NCBI RefSeq assembly: GCF_000526695.1
Contig: NZ_JAGO01000014.1
Location: 62,001-126,000 of the forward strand
DNA: 64,000 nucleotides
Direction: 5' to 3'
DNA from: Carnimonas nigrificans ATCC BAA-78
GTDB lineage: Bacteria; Pseudomonadota; Gammaproteobacteria; Pseudomonadales; Halomonadaceae
Part shown: positions 46,208 to 55,698 of the stretch, piece after piece
How positions within the stretch are numbered: the first letter of the stretch is position 1
Layout of the letters: the number at the start of each line of letters is the position of its first letter
Translations under genes and position numbers: made by a program
The notes under the pieces: generated by a model
Database searches by the model: none
Seen by the model: only the letters and a program-made list of their open reading frames with translations
Told to the model about the DNA's origin: nothing

Positions 46208-47236
46208 ATGAAAAAAGCGTCGCTGTTTACTGTTTCCCGCCTGCATGGCCTTGCGCCGCTGGCTTTGGCATTGGCGCTGGGGGGCGCTGTTGTGCCCGCA
46301 GCACAAGCGGATACCACGCTTACCAATGCCTCTTTTGATGTGGCGCGGGAGCTGTTTGCAGCGCTTAACAAGCCTTTTATCGCCGAGTGGGATAAGCAGC
46401 ACCAGGATCATCTGGTGATCAAGCAAACTCATGCTGGCTCGTCCACTCAGGCTCGTTCGATCATTCAAGGGTTAAATGCTGATGTAGTGACCTTCAATCA
46501 AACCAGTGACATCGACGTCATTGCTCATGCAGGCTTGATTGATAGCAATTGGCAGCAGCGCCTTCCGGAACACAGCTCACCGTTTTATTCGACCATGGCG
46601 TTTTTGGTCCGCAAGGGAAATCCGAAGCATCTCACCAGCTGGCAGGATCTTGCCGAGCAGGGTGTCGAATTGGTTTTCCCCAATCCCAAAACCTCGGGTA
46701 ACGGGCGCTACACCTATCTCGGCGCATGGGCATCGCAGAGTGCGCTTAACCACAATGATGAAGCCAATACGGAAGCGTTCATGCGTCGCTTCCTGGCTAA
46801 TGCGGTGGTGCTCGACAGCGGTGGACGAGGTGCGACGACTTCCTTTATCGAGCGAGGGCAGGGCGATGCGCTGATTACCTTTGAATCGGAAGCACGCAGC
46901 CTGGCGAAGCAGTATGGCGACAAGTATGAAGTAGTCGTGCCAAAAGTGGATGTTATCGCGGAAATGCCTGTGGCATGGGTTGATGCCAGTGTCCGTAAAA
47001 ATAACTCTGAGGCGCTGGCCAAGGACTACCTCAACTATCTTTATACTCCGCAGGCGCAAACTATCATCGCGGATCACTTTTATCGCGTCCGTAATGAACA
47101 GGTCGCCAAGCAGATTGCTGGGCGCTTCCCTGATACCCACCTGCTCAATATCAGCGATGTGTTTGGTAGTTGGGACAGTATTCTCAGCACCCATTTTGCC
47201 TCGGGCGGCAAGCTCGACCAGTTGCAACGCCAATGA
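46208..47236 (+). CDS. sbp: Periplasmic sulfate-binding protein (Sbp/CysP family, copy 1)
   Basis: Delivers sulfate or thiosulfate to the CysTWA transporter. From ATG 46208 there is a signal peptide with core LAPLALALALGGAVVPAAQA, cleaved near AQA-DTT. The family opening TLTNASFDVARELFAALNKPF, the ligand loop VVTFNQTSDIDVIA and FPNPKTSGNGRYTYLGAW are all present; LDSGGRGATTSFIERGQGD forms the second ligand-binding region. 342 residues. It overlaps cysT by four bases (ATGA), so it is part of the transporter operon. A GTG three codons upstream is an alternative start. Whether the ligand is sulfate or thiosulfate cannot be decided from this sequence. Confidence 0.92.
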   Translation: MKKASLFTVSRLHGLAPLALALALGGAVVPAAQADTTLTNASFDVARELFAALNKPFIAEWDKQHQDHLVIKQTHAGSSTQARSIIQGLNADVVTFNQTSDIDVIAHAGLIDSNWQQRLPEHSSPFYSTMAFLVRKGNPKHLTSWQDLAEQGVELVFPNPKTSGNGRYTYLGAWASQSALNHNDEANTEAFMRRFLANAVVLDSGGRGATTSFIERGQGDALITFESEARSLAKQYGDKYEVVVPKVDVIAEMPVAWVDASVRKNNSEALAKDYLNYLYTPQAQTIIADHFYRVRNEQVAKQIAGRFPDTHLLNISDVFGSWDSILSTHFASGGKLDQLQRQ

Positions 47237-48060
47237 GTAAGCCACGCCGCATTTTACCCGGCTTCCATCTATCGCTGGGTATTGCACTTGTCTATGTGAG
47301 CATCATTTTGCTGCTGCCACTGGGCAGTCTGGTGGGACAGTTGGCGGATCTTAGCTGGGCGCGTTACTGGTCAATCATTACCGATCCGCGCAACCTCGCC
47401 AGCTATCGTATTACGGTCCTTAGCGCTGCACTGGCCTCGCTGTTCAATATGCTGTTCGGGTTGCTGTGCGCCTGGGTACTGGTGCGCTACACCTTCCCAG
47501 GGAAACGTATTCTTGATGCGCTGATGGACTTGCCTTTTGCACTGCCCACGGCAGTGGCAGGTATCACGATTTCAACACTTTACGCATCGCAAGGGGCGAT
47601 AGGGCAGTGGCTAGGCTTCAAGGTAGCGTACTCGTGGCTGGGCATTGTGGTGGCTATGGCCTTTACCAGCGTGCCTTTCGTAGTGCGAACGGTACAGCCG
47701 GTGCTTGAGGAGCTTCCCGCCAGTGTTGATGAAGCAGCGATTACGTTGGGGGCAAGCAATGCCTATGCGTTCCGTCGGGTTATTCTGCCGTTTATCTGGC
47801 CAGCGCTGCTGACGGGTACAGGATTGGCTTTTGCGCGCAGTCTCGGAGAGTACGGCGCGGTTATTTTTGTAGCGGGGAATATGCCCTACAAGACCGAAGT
47901 AACATCGCTGATGGTGGTAACGCGTTTGCAGGAATTCGACTATCCCGCCGCAGCGGCCATTGCTTCGGTAGTGCTGATCGCCTCACTGTTGCTGCTGCTG
48001 GTGATCAATATCTATCAGGCGCGCTTCTTCCGCCGTATCCACGGTAACCAACATGTGTGA
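47233..48060 (+). CDS. cysT: Sulfate ABC transporter permease CysT (CysU)
   Basis: One of two inner-membrane permeases of the sulfate/thiosulfate importer. The ATG at 47233 overlaps the sbp stop (ATGA). 275 residues with about six helices; the conserved segment MDLPFALPTAVAGITISTLY and the EAA loop ELPASVDEAAITLGASNAYAFRRVILP are intact, as is GLAFARSLGEYGAVIFVAGN. E. coli CysT has 277 residues. cysW follows after 12 bases. The gene looks fully functional, unlike the sulfonate permease fragment upstream. Confidence 0.96.
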   Translation: MSKPRRILPGFHLSLGIALVYVSIILLLPLGSLVGQLADLSWARYWSIITDPRNLASYRITVLSAALASLFNMLFGLLCAWVLVRYTFPGKRILDALMDLPFALPTAVAGITISTLYASQGAIGQWLGFKVAYSWLGIVVAMAFTSVPFVVRTVQPVLEELPASVDEAAITLGASNAYAFRRVILPFIWPALLTGTGLAFARSLGEYGAVIFVAGNMPYKTEVTSLMVVTRLQEFDYPAAAAIASVVLIASLLLLLVINIYQARFFRRIHGNQHV

Positions 48061-48072
48061 AGGAGCTGACTA

Positions 48073-48921
48073 ATGCAGCGGGTCGGGGATTCCTTGCCGG
48101 TGAAGTGGACGCTGATTGTGCTGGCGCTGGTGCTTACCGCGCTGGTGCTGGTCGTGCCGCTGATCGAGATCGTGCGTCAGGCGTTGGCGGGTGGCGTCGG
48201 TGAGTTGCTCGATAACCTCACCAACACCTATACCCTTAGCGCGATTTGGCTGACGTTGCTGATCGCGGTGATTACTGTGCCGTTGAATGTACTGTTTGGG
48301 ACCGTATTGGCGTGGCTGGTAACGCGCTTTCGCTTTCTGGGAAGGCGGTTGCTGCAAACCTTGATTGATATTCCCTTCGCGGTATCACCGGTCATCGCAG
48401 GGCTTGTCTATCTGCTGCTGTATGGTCGCAACGGATGGCTGGGGCAATGGCTGGCAGGTTACGACATCCAGTTGATGTTCGCGTGGCCTGGTATGGTGCT
48501 GGTGACGCTGTTTGTGACTTCTCCTTTTGTGGCGCGTGAGCTGATTCCCCTGATGCAGGCACAAGGCCGCCAAGAGGAAGAAGCGGCTGTCAGTCTTGGG
48601 GCGCGAGGCGCGCAACTCTTTTATCGGATTACCCTGCCCAATATTCGCAGTGGGCTGATTTATGGTGCGATTCTGACCAATGCCCGCGCCATGGGCGAAT
48701 TTGGTGCGGTATCGGTGGTATCGGGCATGATAAATGGCGTTACTATCAGCCTGCCCTTACAGGTCGAACAGCTCTATCAGGACTACAACACCGTTGGCTC
48801 CTTCGTCTCGGCGTTATTGCTGGCCATGCTGGCGGTGCTAACGCTGGTAATTAAAGGGCTGCTTGAGTGGCTGGCCGAGCGCCGTCAGCAACGCCACTCG
48901 AAAGTCGCCGAAGATGTTTAA
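48073..48921 (+). CDS. cysW: Sulfate ABC transporter permease CysW
   Basis: Second permease of the importer, 282 residues (E. coli 291). It has about six helices, IDIPFAVSPVIAGLVYLLLYG, and the EAA loop RQEEEAAVSLGARGAQLFYRITLP followed by TNARAMGEFGAVSVVSG. The ATG at 48073 follows AAGGAG. cysA normally follows directly, but here a 256-base gap without a recognised gene intervenes. Confidence 0.96.
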   Translation: MQRVGDSLPVKWTLIVLALVLTALVLVVPLIEIVRQALAGGVGELLDNLTNTYTLSAIWLTLLIAVITVPLNVLFGTVLAWLVTRFRFLGRRLLQTLIDIPFAVSPVIAGLVYLLLYGRNGWLGQWLAGYDIQLMFAWPGMVLVTLFVTSPFVARELIPLMQAQGRQEEEAAVSLGARGAQLFYRITLPNIRSGLIYGAILTNARAMGEFGAVSVVSGMINGVTISLPLQVEQLYQDYNTVGSFVSALLLAMLAVLTLVIKGLLEWLAERRQQRHSKVAEDV

Positions 48922-49162
48922 TGACCCGTTGCGCAGCCGGTTGATCTGCCTTTTGGGTAGGTTCTTTGCTGTCCTGTCTGGGGCGGTTTTCATTATGCGG
49001 GAAGTAGCAGAAAGCCATGTCGCCCTGCCTTGTGTGTCTCACGATATGAGGCGCTACCGTCATCGTGCCCGTCGCTCCAGAGACCAGAGCACCGCTTTGC
49101 TGTCACACATCGCCCTTGCCACCACTGTAGCAGGACGCGATACCTGCTTTTCTTGCTGATGT

Positions 49163-49189
49163 CATGAGTATTACGCCATGAGTATTACG
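49163..49189 (+). repeat. Tandem duplication at the cysA start
   Basis: CATGAGTATTACG occurs at 49163-49175 and again at 49177-49189. The first copy opens a five-codon frame (MSITP) whose TGA stop overlaps the cysA ATG (ATGA). The second copy is the cysA start. No strong Shine-Dalgarno is seen before either. Confidence 0.85.
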
Positions 49190-50257
49190 GTTGATCAGAT
49201 TTCCCGCCAATTCGGCAACACAGTGGCGTTGCATCCCAGTTCACTGGATATCAAGGAAGGCGAACTGGTAGGGCTATTGGGGCCATCCGGCTCGGGAAAA
49301 ACCACTCTGCTGCGCATCATCGCGGGGCTGGAAACGCCATCAGCGGGGCGCATTCTGTTTTCGGGGCGCGATGTTACCAATCTACATCCGCGCAACCGTC
49401 GGGTGGGGTTCGTCTTCCAGCACTATGCGCTGTTTCGCCATATGACGGTATTCGACAACATTGCGTTTGGACTCAAGGCCAATGCGCATCGTTTGTCCCT
49501 TGGTCGCCAGGAGATTACCGAGCGCGTTAATGAGCTGCTGGGCCAAATCCAGTTGGAAGCCTATGCCAAACGCTTGCCGGCGCAGCTGTCGGGAGGCCAG
49601 CAGCAGCGTGTTGCTCTGGCGCGCGCGCTGGCAGTCAGGCCCGAGGTGCTGTTGATGGATGAGCCATTTGGTGCGCTGGATGCCAAGGTACGTGTCGAGC
49701 TGCGCCGCTGGCTGCGCCATTTACATGAGCAGCTTGGTTTCACCTGCGTATTTGTTACCCACGATCAGGATGAAGCATTGGAGCTTTCGGATCGCGTGGC
49801 GGTGATGAGTCAGGGCCGAGTCGAGCAGATCGCTGCGCCTGCGCAGTTGTATCGTGAACCTGCCAACCGCTTCGTCTTCGACTTCCTGGGGACTACCAAT
49901 AGCTTCAAGGGGGAAGTGCGTGATGAGCAGCTCTATTTGGGGGAGCAGGGCACATTACGGCTACCGAAGGTGGCAAATGGTGCGGCTGAACTGGTAACAC
50001 GCCCACATGAGATATCGTTGAGCCATTCGCCCAGCGATAGCGCGACACTGCCTGCACAGGTCAGTGCCATTGCACCGATCGGGGCTGTGGTGGAAGTCGA
50101 GTTGCAGCCATTCTGGGAGGCACCCAACCTGCATGTGACGCTATCACCGCGTGATTTCGAGCAAGCATCATTTGCGGTGGGCGATACGCTCTACCTACAC
50201 CCGCATCGCCTGATGCTGGTCGATCCTCATAGTACCGCGCTGACGCCAGTGTCCTGA
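49178..50257 (+). CDS. cysA: Sulfate/thiosulfate import ATPase CysA
   Basis: ATP-hydrolysing subunit driving the CysTW permease. 359 residues (E. coli 365) with Walker A GPSGSGKTTLL, Q-loop VFQHYALF, signature LSGGQQQRVALARAL, Walker B LLMDEPFGALD and H-loop FVTHDQDEAL. The C-terminal regulatory TOBE-like region is present (VTRPHEISLS). The start MSITVDQISRQFGNTVAL fits the family. It is separated from cysW by 256 bases and preceded by a duplicated start sequence, so it may be translated through re-initiation. The second sbp gene is 183 bases downstream. Confidence 0.97.
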   Translation: MSITVDQISRQFGNTVALHPSSLDIKEGELVGLLGPSGSGKTTLLRIIAGLETPSAGRILFSGRDVTNLHPRNRRVGFVFQHYALFRHMTVFDNIAFGLKANAHRLSLGRQEITERVNELLGQIQLEAYAKRLPAQLSGGQQQRVALARALAVRPEVLLMDEPFGALDAKVRVELRRWLRHLHEQLGFTCVFVTHDQDEALELSDRVAVMSQGRVEQIAAPAQLYREPANRFVFDFLGTTNSFKGEVRDEQLYLGEQGTLRLPKVANGAAELVTRPHEISLSHSPSDSATLPAQVSAIAPIGAVVEVELQPFWEAPNLHVTLSPRDFEQASFAVGDTLYLHPHRLMLVDPHSTALTPVS

Positions 50258-50343
50258 ATACGACCAGATTCACTCGGAATGGATACACGGAGCGCAATCT
50301 GCGCTGATGATGTCGCGTTACCGGAGTATCGTTTATTCTGTTT

Positions 50344-50355
50344 TTGAATATAAAA
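50344..50355 (+). promoter_or_regulatory. 12-base motif shared by both sulfate-binding protein leaders (copy 2)
   Basis: TTGAATATAAAA about 86 bases before the second sbp start, in an AT-rich stretch (50335-50385) unlike its flanks. See copy 1 at 46043. Confidence 0.4.
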
Positions 50356-50440
50356 ACCGAATATTAATATTTTAAGGTTATTTGTTTGCTGCGTAGCATA
50401 GCTGAACACCCTCACTTCGATCTTGTTCAGGAAGCCTGCC

Positions 50441-51505
50441 ATGCCAGCTCGCCACGTACTCGCCTCATTGTTTGCTGCTTCTGCACTAGGAGCATCGCTG
50501 TTTGCCCACGCTGAAAATGTAACGCTTCTGAATGTCTCTTATGACCCCACCCGTGAACTTTATCAGCAGTACAACAAGGCTTTCTCACAGTGGTATCAGA
50601 AAGAGAGCGGCGATAGCGTTTCGATTCAACAGAGCAATGGCGGTTCGGGCAGTCAGTCGCGCAGCGTAATAGAGGGCGCGCCAGCCGATGTGGTGACCCT
50701 GGCGCTCGCCTATGACATCGATGCGATCGCTGATCGTAATGCTGGTGTCCCCAAGGATTGGCAGAAGCAGTTGCCGGATAACTCCTCCCCGTACACCTCG
50801 ACCATTGTATTTTTGGTGCGCAAGGGTAATCCCAAAGGTATTCATGACTGGGGAGACTTGACCAAACAAGGGGTAGAAGTCATCACCCCTAACCCGAAAA
50901 CGTCGGGAGGAGCACGCTGGAACTTCCTCGCGGCATGGTCATGGGCGCTTAAACAGAAACTGGGCGATCTTGGCAAGCTGCATGACCCACGCTATGCGGA
51001 GGAGATGAAGGCGGCAACGGCCTATGCGCGCGACTATGTACGTGATTTGTTCAAGAATGCATCGGTACTCGATAGCGGGGCACGTGGTTCGACCAATACC
51101 TTTGTCAAAAATGGTCAGGGCGATGTGCTGATCGCGTGGGAGAGCGATGCGCTGCTAGCGAGCGAAAAGCTCGACAAAGGCAATTATGAGATCGTGGTGC
51201 CAAGCTTGAGTATTCTTACCGAACCGCCGGTCGCGAAGGTGGAAGGCAACGTGAAGCGTAAGGGCGAAGCTGCCGAGAAGGCGGCAGATGCCTATTTGAA
51301 ACACCTCTATTCGCCTGAAGGCCAACGCATTATTGCCGATAATTATTACCGTCCACGCAATACTGATGGCATTCCTCAGCAGGAGCTACGCTTGTTCCCG
51401 AAACTCGAGCTGGTCAATGTCGATGAGGTGTTCGGTGGATGGGCTAAAGCGCAGAAAACCTTCTTTGCCGATGGCGGGGTGTTTGATCAATTGCAGCAGC
51501 GCTAG
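50441..51505 (+). CDS. sbp: Periplasmic sulfate-binding protein (Sbp/CysP family, copy 2)
   Basis: A second solute-binding protein of the sulfate family, 354 residues. The ATG at 50441 (AGGAAG site) gives signal peptide [20 protein letters not shown], cleaved near AHA-ENV. Conserved ligand parts are [18 protein letters not shown], the [29 protein letters not shown] segment and [19 protein letters not shown]; the later [19 protein letters not shown] is also present. It is closer to classical Sbp than copy 1, having the SYDPTRELY start and GGSG loop. Having Sbp and CysP types together is usual, since they share the CysTWA channel with preference for sulfate and thiosulfate. It has its own AT-rich leader and terminator, so it is likely transcribed separately. 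Confidence 0.94.
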   Translation: MPARHVLASLFAASALGASLFAHAENVTLLNVSYDPTRELYQQYNKAFSQWYQKESGDSVSIQQSNGGSGSQSRSVIEGAPADVVTLALAYDIDAIADRNAGVPKDWQKQLPDNSSPYTSTIVFLVRKGNPKGIHDWGDLTKQGVEVITPNPKTSGGARWNFLAAWSWALKQKLGDLGKLHDPRYAEEMKAATAYARDYVRDLFKNASVLDSGARGSTNTFVKNGQGDVLIAWESDALLASEKLDKGNYEIVVPSLSILTEPPVAKVEGNVKRKGEAAEKAADAYLKHLYSPEGQRIIADNYYRPRNTDGIPQQELRLFPKLELVNVDEVFGGWAKAQKTFFADGGVFDQLQQR

Positions 51506-51521
51506 CCTTACCTTCAGATAT

Positions 51522-51557
51522 AAAAATGCCGGGGCAACTAATCGCTCCGGCATTTTC
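51522..51557. terminator. Shared convergent terminator (second sbp / YdgA-like gene)
   Basis: AAAATGCCGG (51523-51532) pairs with CCGGCATTTT (51547-51556). A and T runs on both sides fit termination in both directions. Confidence 0.85.
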
Positions 51558-51617
51558 GTAGCGATCCCGTTCGCCTCGGTGCTGAACACCTTTAGCGGGC
51601 GGGGCTGCTGTCAGCGA

Positions 51618-52907
51618 TCAAGGCAGGCTGGGCAGCGGGTTAACATCCAGGGGATTGCCGCCCAGCGGTTCTCCGTTGATGGATATATTGCCATCATTGA
51701 ACTCGATCTGAGTGTGATCTTCGCCGGGCTTATTGCCCAGGATTCCTTCCAGACCGGTCAGGTTGATGTGGCCTGACGCGTGTTGATAGAACTGCTGGGC
51801 AAGCACGTCGAATACCCCGTCGTCTGCTTCCTGCGGAGAAAGCGCGATGTTATTCCCGTCAACGCCAAGCTGACCTGTGGCATTGATCGGGTGACCCAAC
51901 AGCGGCGATGTCACTTCGAAATGCTCAATGGTCAATAGCGGCGAGTGCGACAGCAGACGTTTAATGTCATTGACCTGCTGGGCCGCTGCGGCGCGCTCGT
52001 CGTCACCTTCATCAGTGGTGTCTTCCGAGGTATCGCTGGCGGTGGCTTTATGCCTGATGAGTGCCAGCAGTGCTTCTTCATCCAGACGGGAAATGCTGAG
52101 CTTGACGTTACTGTTGCCTAGCTCCTGGTCTGCACGCAGTACGCTGCCGACGTGGTACTCACCGTGCCAGTCGAGGCCCTCGTCCCCTTTGTCGTAATGA
52201 TCTGCGTAGTGAATATCCTTGACCTCAAGGCTTCCCAGCAGCGCTTTGCGAAGGGTGGCGCTCTCCAGCTCGAAGTGCGTATTGCTGCCAACCAGCGTCG
52301 TGCGGTCCGGTACATTGACGTGCAGTGAACCTGGGCCGAATACGATGCTGTTGGTGGAGTCCTGAAGGCTCAGTTGCTGCCATTCAACGGCGGTATCAAG
52401 GTGCTTGCTCTTGGCGCTGCCGTCGATATTGACCTTTAGGCCATGGGTATGCGCGGTGCTGCCGTTATCGGTGAGGCTGCTATCAGGAAGGTCAACATGC
52501 ACATGATAGCGGCTGCTCAGCGTACTGAAATTGGCGTCGATTCTTGGCTCTTCATCAGCCTGGAGCAGTTCCGAGAAGAGTTGTTCCCCTTGCAAGCGCA
52601 GTACAGGGCTGCCATCGACGGAAGAAGAGAAAATGCCGTGATGAGCCACCAGCGGTGCCTGGAGCGTCAAGTCATCAGGATTGTCCATTGACAGTGAGCC
52701 TTCCAGCGTAAAGGTACTGGAGAAGAACCCCTTGCTGACATCCTGCTTCTCCAGGGTGATGCCGTGCTCCTGCTCAAGATCCTCAAGTGCCTGATCCAGA
52801 TGAGAGAAAAACAGGTGGCGGCTATACAGCATGCCAAATATATAAAGCGCGGCGACGATAACAATGGCTACCAGTGCCGATATGCCCAGTTTTTTAGAAG
52901 AAGTCAT
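51618..52907 (-). CDS. YdgA-family (DUF945) protein
   Basis: A 429-residue protein with an N-terminal signal anchor (LGISALVAIVIVAALYIFGML) and a long periplasmic part. The start SSKKLGISAL, the segment DQALEDLEQEHGITLEKQDVSKGFFSSTFTLEG and later LTIEHFEVTSPLLGHPINATGQL match the DUF945/YdgA family, whose members look like AsmA-like or lipid-path proteins of the envelope; no activity is established. The residues around 290-305 (TASDTSEDTTDEGDDERAA) are an acidic, probably disordered insert. The ATG is at 52905-52907. It is convergent with the second sbp. Confidence 0.75.
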   Translation of the reverse strand: MTSSKKLGISALVAIVIVAALYIFGMLYSRHLFFSHLDQALEDLEQEHGITLEKQDVSKGFFSSTFTLEGSLSMDNPDDLTLQAPLVAHHGIFSSSVDGSPVLRLQGEQLFSELLQADEEPRIDANFSTLSSRYHVHVDLPDSSLTDNGSTAHTHGLKVNIDGSAKSKHLDTAVEWQQLSLQDSTNSIVFGPGSLHVNVPDRTTLVGSNTHFELESATLRKALLGSLEVKDIHYADHYDKGDEGLDWHGEYHVGSVLRADQELGNSNVKLSISRLDEEALLALIRHKATASDTSEDTTDEGDDERAAAAQQVNDIKRLLSHSPLLTIEHFEVTSPLLGHPINATGQLGVDGNNIALSPQEADDGVFDVLAQQFYQHASGHINLTGLEGILGNKPGEDHTQIEFNDGNISINGEPLGGNPLDVNPLPSLP

Positions 52908-53382
52908 GTGATGAACAACTCGTCGGTTTGAAATGAACGCTCGCGGCCATCAGCGCGCTCGCGACAGTCAGCATATTGTGCGTTCACTCGGGCAGCGATG
53001 CAAAAGCGACGAGCAGCATCATCAAAAACCGTCCAGAAGCGTGCAGATGAAACCGCGTAGATGTGCCATGTCATCGCCAACAAAGGCGTCTTGTGCCCAT
53101 CGCTTTAAGGTAGTTGTGTCGCTATTACATAGAATTTTGGGGGAGTGAATCTCGCTACGTATCACTGGAAAGGACAGGTCGCTAGGGAGAGGGGGCTCAC
53201 CATGTTTTGCTTAAATAAAAATTAAGATTTTGTGAATATTGTGTGCATGTAGCGAGCAAATATAGAGGACTCTTGCCTTGTGCCGGACTTGCAGCGGAAC
53301 GAAAAGAGTACCATTCCCGCCATTCAGAATAAGCCTCCGGCAGCGTAGTGAGTGCCACAGAGGCAAGGCAAGGAGCAGCGAC
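52908..53382. other. Intergenic stretch without recognised gene
   Basis: About 475 bases between two divergent genes. It is AT-rich around 53205-53265 (TTAAATAAAAATTAAGATTTTG), which could hold the promoter of the VirK-like gene. A short frame at 52933-53148 has no supportable features. Confidence 0.4.
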
Positions 53383-54273
53383 ATGGCATCTGCAAGGGTA
53401 CGCGAGTGGGAGAAGGCGCTCGCACGCGCGATAAATTCATTCCCGATTCGACAACAGCATAAAAGCTGGCTGGCGGCGCTCTCTCAGGAGCCGCGCCTGG
53501 TCACGATGGTGCGTGGTGAAAGTGATCGTCACCTGCACTCCTATGTGCATCGCCACTGGTCGTCGCGCAAGAAGCTGGCTGCCATTCGTGGGCACAACGA
53601 ATTCATGCTCTCGTTCTTTACCCCAGAGGCATTTGAGCAAATTTACAACGGCTACGGGCTGGTGATTGCGAGCTTTGCCGACACCTGGTTTCTCAAGCTG
53701 GAGCGTGGTCGTTACCGCAAGGAGGGCGAGCAGGGGCTATATATTCGCAATCAACAAGGACGCATCGTATTTGGTGTGACCTTCTGCATTGATGTTGAAG
53801 AGAAGGCGATTTATGTAGGTTCGCTGCAAGGCGGCAAGCATGAAGGTGCCAATGAGGATATCAAGGCGCTCTATCGCCAGTGCCACAATGCACGCCCCTT
53901 TACGCTACTGATGTGCGCTCTGTTTGGTCTCAAGGACGCTCTGGCGCTGAAGGTGATCTACGGTATTCCTGCCGAGTTTGCCAATAACCATCGTCATGGG
54001 CACAAGATCCAGCTCGATTACGACAATTACTGGGAAGAAACCGGCGGCATGCGTGAGAAGCACTGGTATCGCCTGCCCCAGCAGATGCCGCGCAAGGATA
54101 TCAGCGAGGTCAAGAGCAAGCACCGTTCAGCCTACCGCAAGCGTTTGGCGCTGTTGGATGAAATCTACCACAGCACCCAGCAGACGCTCTGCATTGCGTC
54201 CCGTCGCGATGAGCTGTCGATGCTTACCGAACAGGCCGGGCAGCAGTCGCTACTGAACGGTCCTCACTCATAG
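53383..54273 (+). CDS. VirK/YbjX family protein (DUF535)
   Basis: A cytosolic 296-residue protein of the VirK/YbjX family. From ATG 53383 (AAGGAG site) it starts MASARVREWEKALARAIN; the open frame upstream has no family match. Characteristic parts are RHWSSRKKLAAIRGHNEFML, GEQGLYIRNQQGRIVFGVTF, GSLQGGKHEGANEDIKALYRQ and ALFGLKDALALKVIYGIPAEF. Homologues in Shigella and Salmonella affect virulence and resistance to cationic peptides, but no biochemical activity is known. It stands alone and is convergent with the MFS gene. Confidence 0.82.
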   Translation: MASARVREWEKALARAINSFPIRQQHKSWLAALSQEPRLVTMVRGESDRHLHSYVHRHWSSRKKLAAIRGHNEFMLSFFTPEAFEQIYNGYGLVIASFADTWFLKLERGRYRKEGEQGLYIRNQQGRIVFGVTFCIDVEEKAIYVGSLQGGKHEGANEDIKALYRQCHNARPFTLLMCALFGLKDALALKVIYGIPAEFANNHRHGHKIQLDYDNYWEETGGMREKHWYRLPQQMPRKDISEVKSKHRSAYRKRLALLDEIYHSTQQTLCIASRRDELSMLTEQAGQQSLLNGPHS

Positions 54274-54339
54274 AAACCGGCCTTTTCTCAAGGTGGAAGG
54301 TGCCCCAGGGCTAACTGCTCTGGGATCTCTTGCGCTTGA

Positions 54340-55602
54340 TTATTGGGGCCTCTGCTTCGATACGTCGGCGTGTTCGAAGCGGTCTACCTTCCGCAGTACC
54401 GGAAAGAGCACCATCCAGCCCAATACCACGACCAGCGTCGTAATGCCCCCTGCAATGGCCGTGGTTTCGGCACCCAGCCAGGCGGCACTGGTGCCCGCGC
54501 GGAACTCGCCCAATTCATTGCTCGAACCGATAAAGAGCATATTGACGGCATTGACGCGGCCCCGCATCGCATTGGGTGTCGCCAGTTGAATCAGGGTGGA
54601 GCGCACATAGACGCTGATCATGTCGGCTGCGCCTGCGATCAACAGCGCCAGCCATGACAGCCAGAACAGCGACGATACCGCGAAAACCAGATTGCACACG
54701 CCAAATACCGCCACGGCCGAGAACATCACCAGCCCCACATGACGATCAAAGGCGCGCATGCTGAGATATACCCCCATCAGCACCGCACCCACCGCCGAGG
54801 CGCTACGCAGCGCCCCCAGCCCGGAAGGGCCGGTCAGCAGAATATGCTGGGCGTAGATGGGCAGCAGCGCCACTACATCGCCCAGCAGCACGGCGAACAG
54901 ATCAAGAGAAATTGCTCCCAGAATAATCGGGCGCGATGCGATATAGCGCACGCCAGCGGCAAAGCGTTGCCAACTGCTGCTCTCCGTAGCATCAGGAGCC
55001 GGTTTGTCGATCTCGGAGTGACGTACCGGCACTTTTAGCATGGCCAGCAGCGCCGCGAGGGTACAGGCAAAACAGACCAGATAAGCGCTGGAGGCGCCCC
55101 AGATATAGAGCACGCCCCCCAGCAGCGGGCCAGCAATGGTCGCTACCTTCATAATCACCGAGTTAATGGCGATGGCTTGTGCCAACTGATGGTGCGGCAC
55201 TATCTGCGGCAGCAAACTTTGCAGCGCAGGGCCGGCGAAGGCCCGCGAGCAGCCAAACAGCACCAGCACAAGATAAAACGGCGTCAGTGAGCTATGGGGC
55301 AGAAGCGATAGCATCGCCAGCGCGCCGCTGCACAGCCATTGAAGTAGCCAGCTCAGCATCAGGATCAGCTTGCGTGGAAAACGGTCGATCAAATCGCCCG
55401 CGGGCAGCAGCAGTATCACCATGGGCAGGAATTGAGCCAGCCCCGCGTAGGCCAGCGACATGGCATCGTGAGTCATGTCGTAGAGCTGCCAGGCCACTAC
55501 CACCGCCTGAATTTGCATGGCAAATACGGCGGCTAAACGCGCGCCCAGAAAGGCAATAAAGCCGGGCTGCCGGGAAATGCCAGAGTTGCTGGATAAGGTC
55601 AT
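54340..55602 (-). CDS. MFS exporter (EntS-like MFS_3 family)
   Basis: A 420-residue major facilitator with 12 hydrophobic segments. The pattern FIAFLGARLAAVFAMQIQAVVVAWQLYD, the motif LLPAGDLIDRFPRKLIL and the late segment STLIQLATPNAMRGRVNAVNMLFIGSSNELGEF match the MFS_3 group, which includes the enterobactin exporter EntS and macrolide exporters. No siderophore genes are nearby, so substrate is open. The ATG at 55600-55602 is chosen over one 25 codons upstream because it gives a normal short N-terminus; neither has a strong ribosome site. aroD lies 97 bases upstream on the same strand and may be co-transcribed. Confidence 0.8.
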   Translation of the reverse strand: MTLSSNSGISRQPGFIAFLGARLAAVFAMQIQAVVVAWQLYDMTHDAMSLAYAGLAQFLPMVILLLPAGDLIDRFPRKLILMLSWLLQWLCSGALAMLSLLPHSSLTPFYLVLVLFGCSRAFAGPALQSLLPQIVPHHQLAQAIAINSVIMKVATIAGPLLGGVLYIWGASSAYLVCFACTLAALLAMLKVPVRHSEIDKPAPDATESSSWQRFAAGVRYIASRPIILGAISLDLFAVLLGDVVALLPIYAQHILLTGPSGLGALRSASAVGAVLMGVYLSMRAFDRHVGLVMFSAVAVFGVCNLVFAVSSLFWLSWLALLIAGAADMISVYVRSTLIQLATPNAMRGRVNAVNMLFIGSSNELGEFRAGTSAAWLGAETTAIAGGITTLVVVLGWMVLFPVLRKVDRFEHADVSKQRPQ

Positions 55603-55698
55603 TGTCGTTGTGATTCTTGAGTGGTTGGCTGCCCGCCTTCCCCCTGGGAGCGGAGGCGGCGAGGCGCTCTCTTGCATGTTTTTGCGCGCGGTACGTGC

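Noticed and set aside
48863-49159. A 98-codon frame between cysW and cysA
   Set aside because: It overlaps the cysW end, lacks a ribosome site and has no family features, so the gap is left as non-coding.
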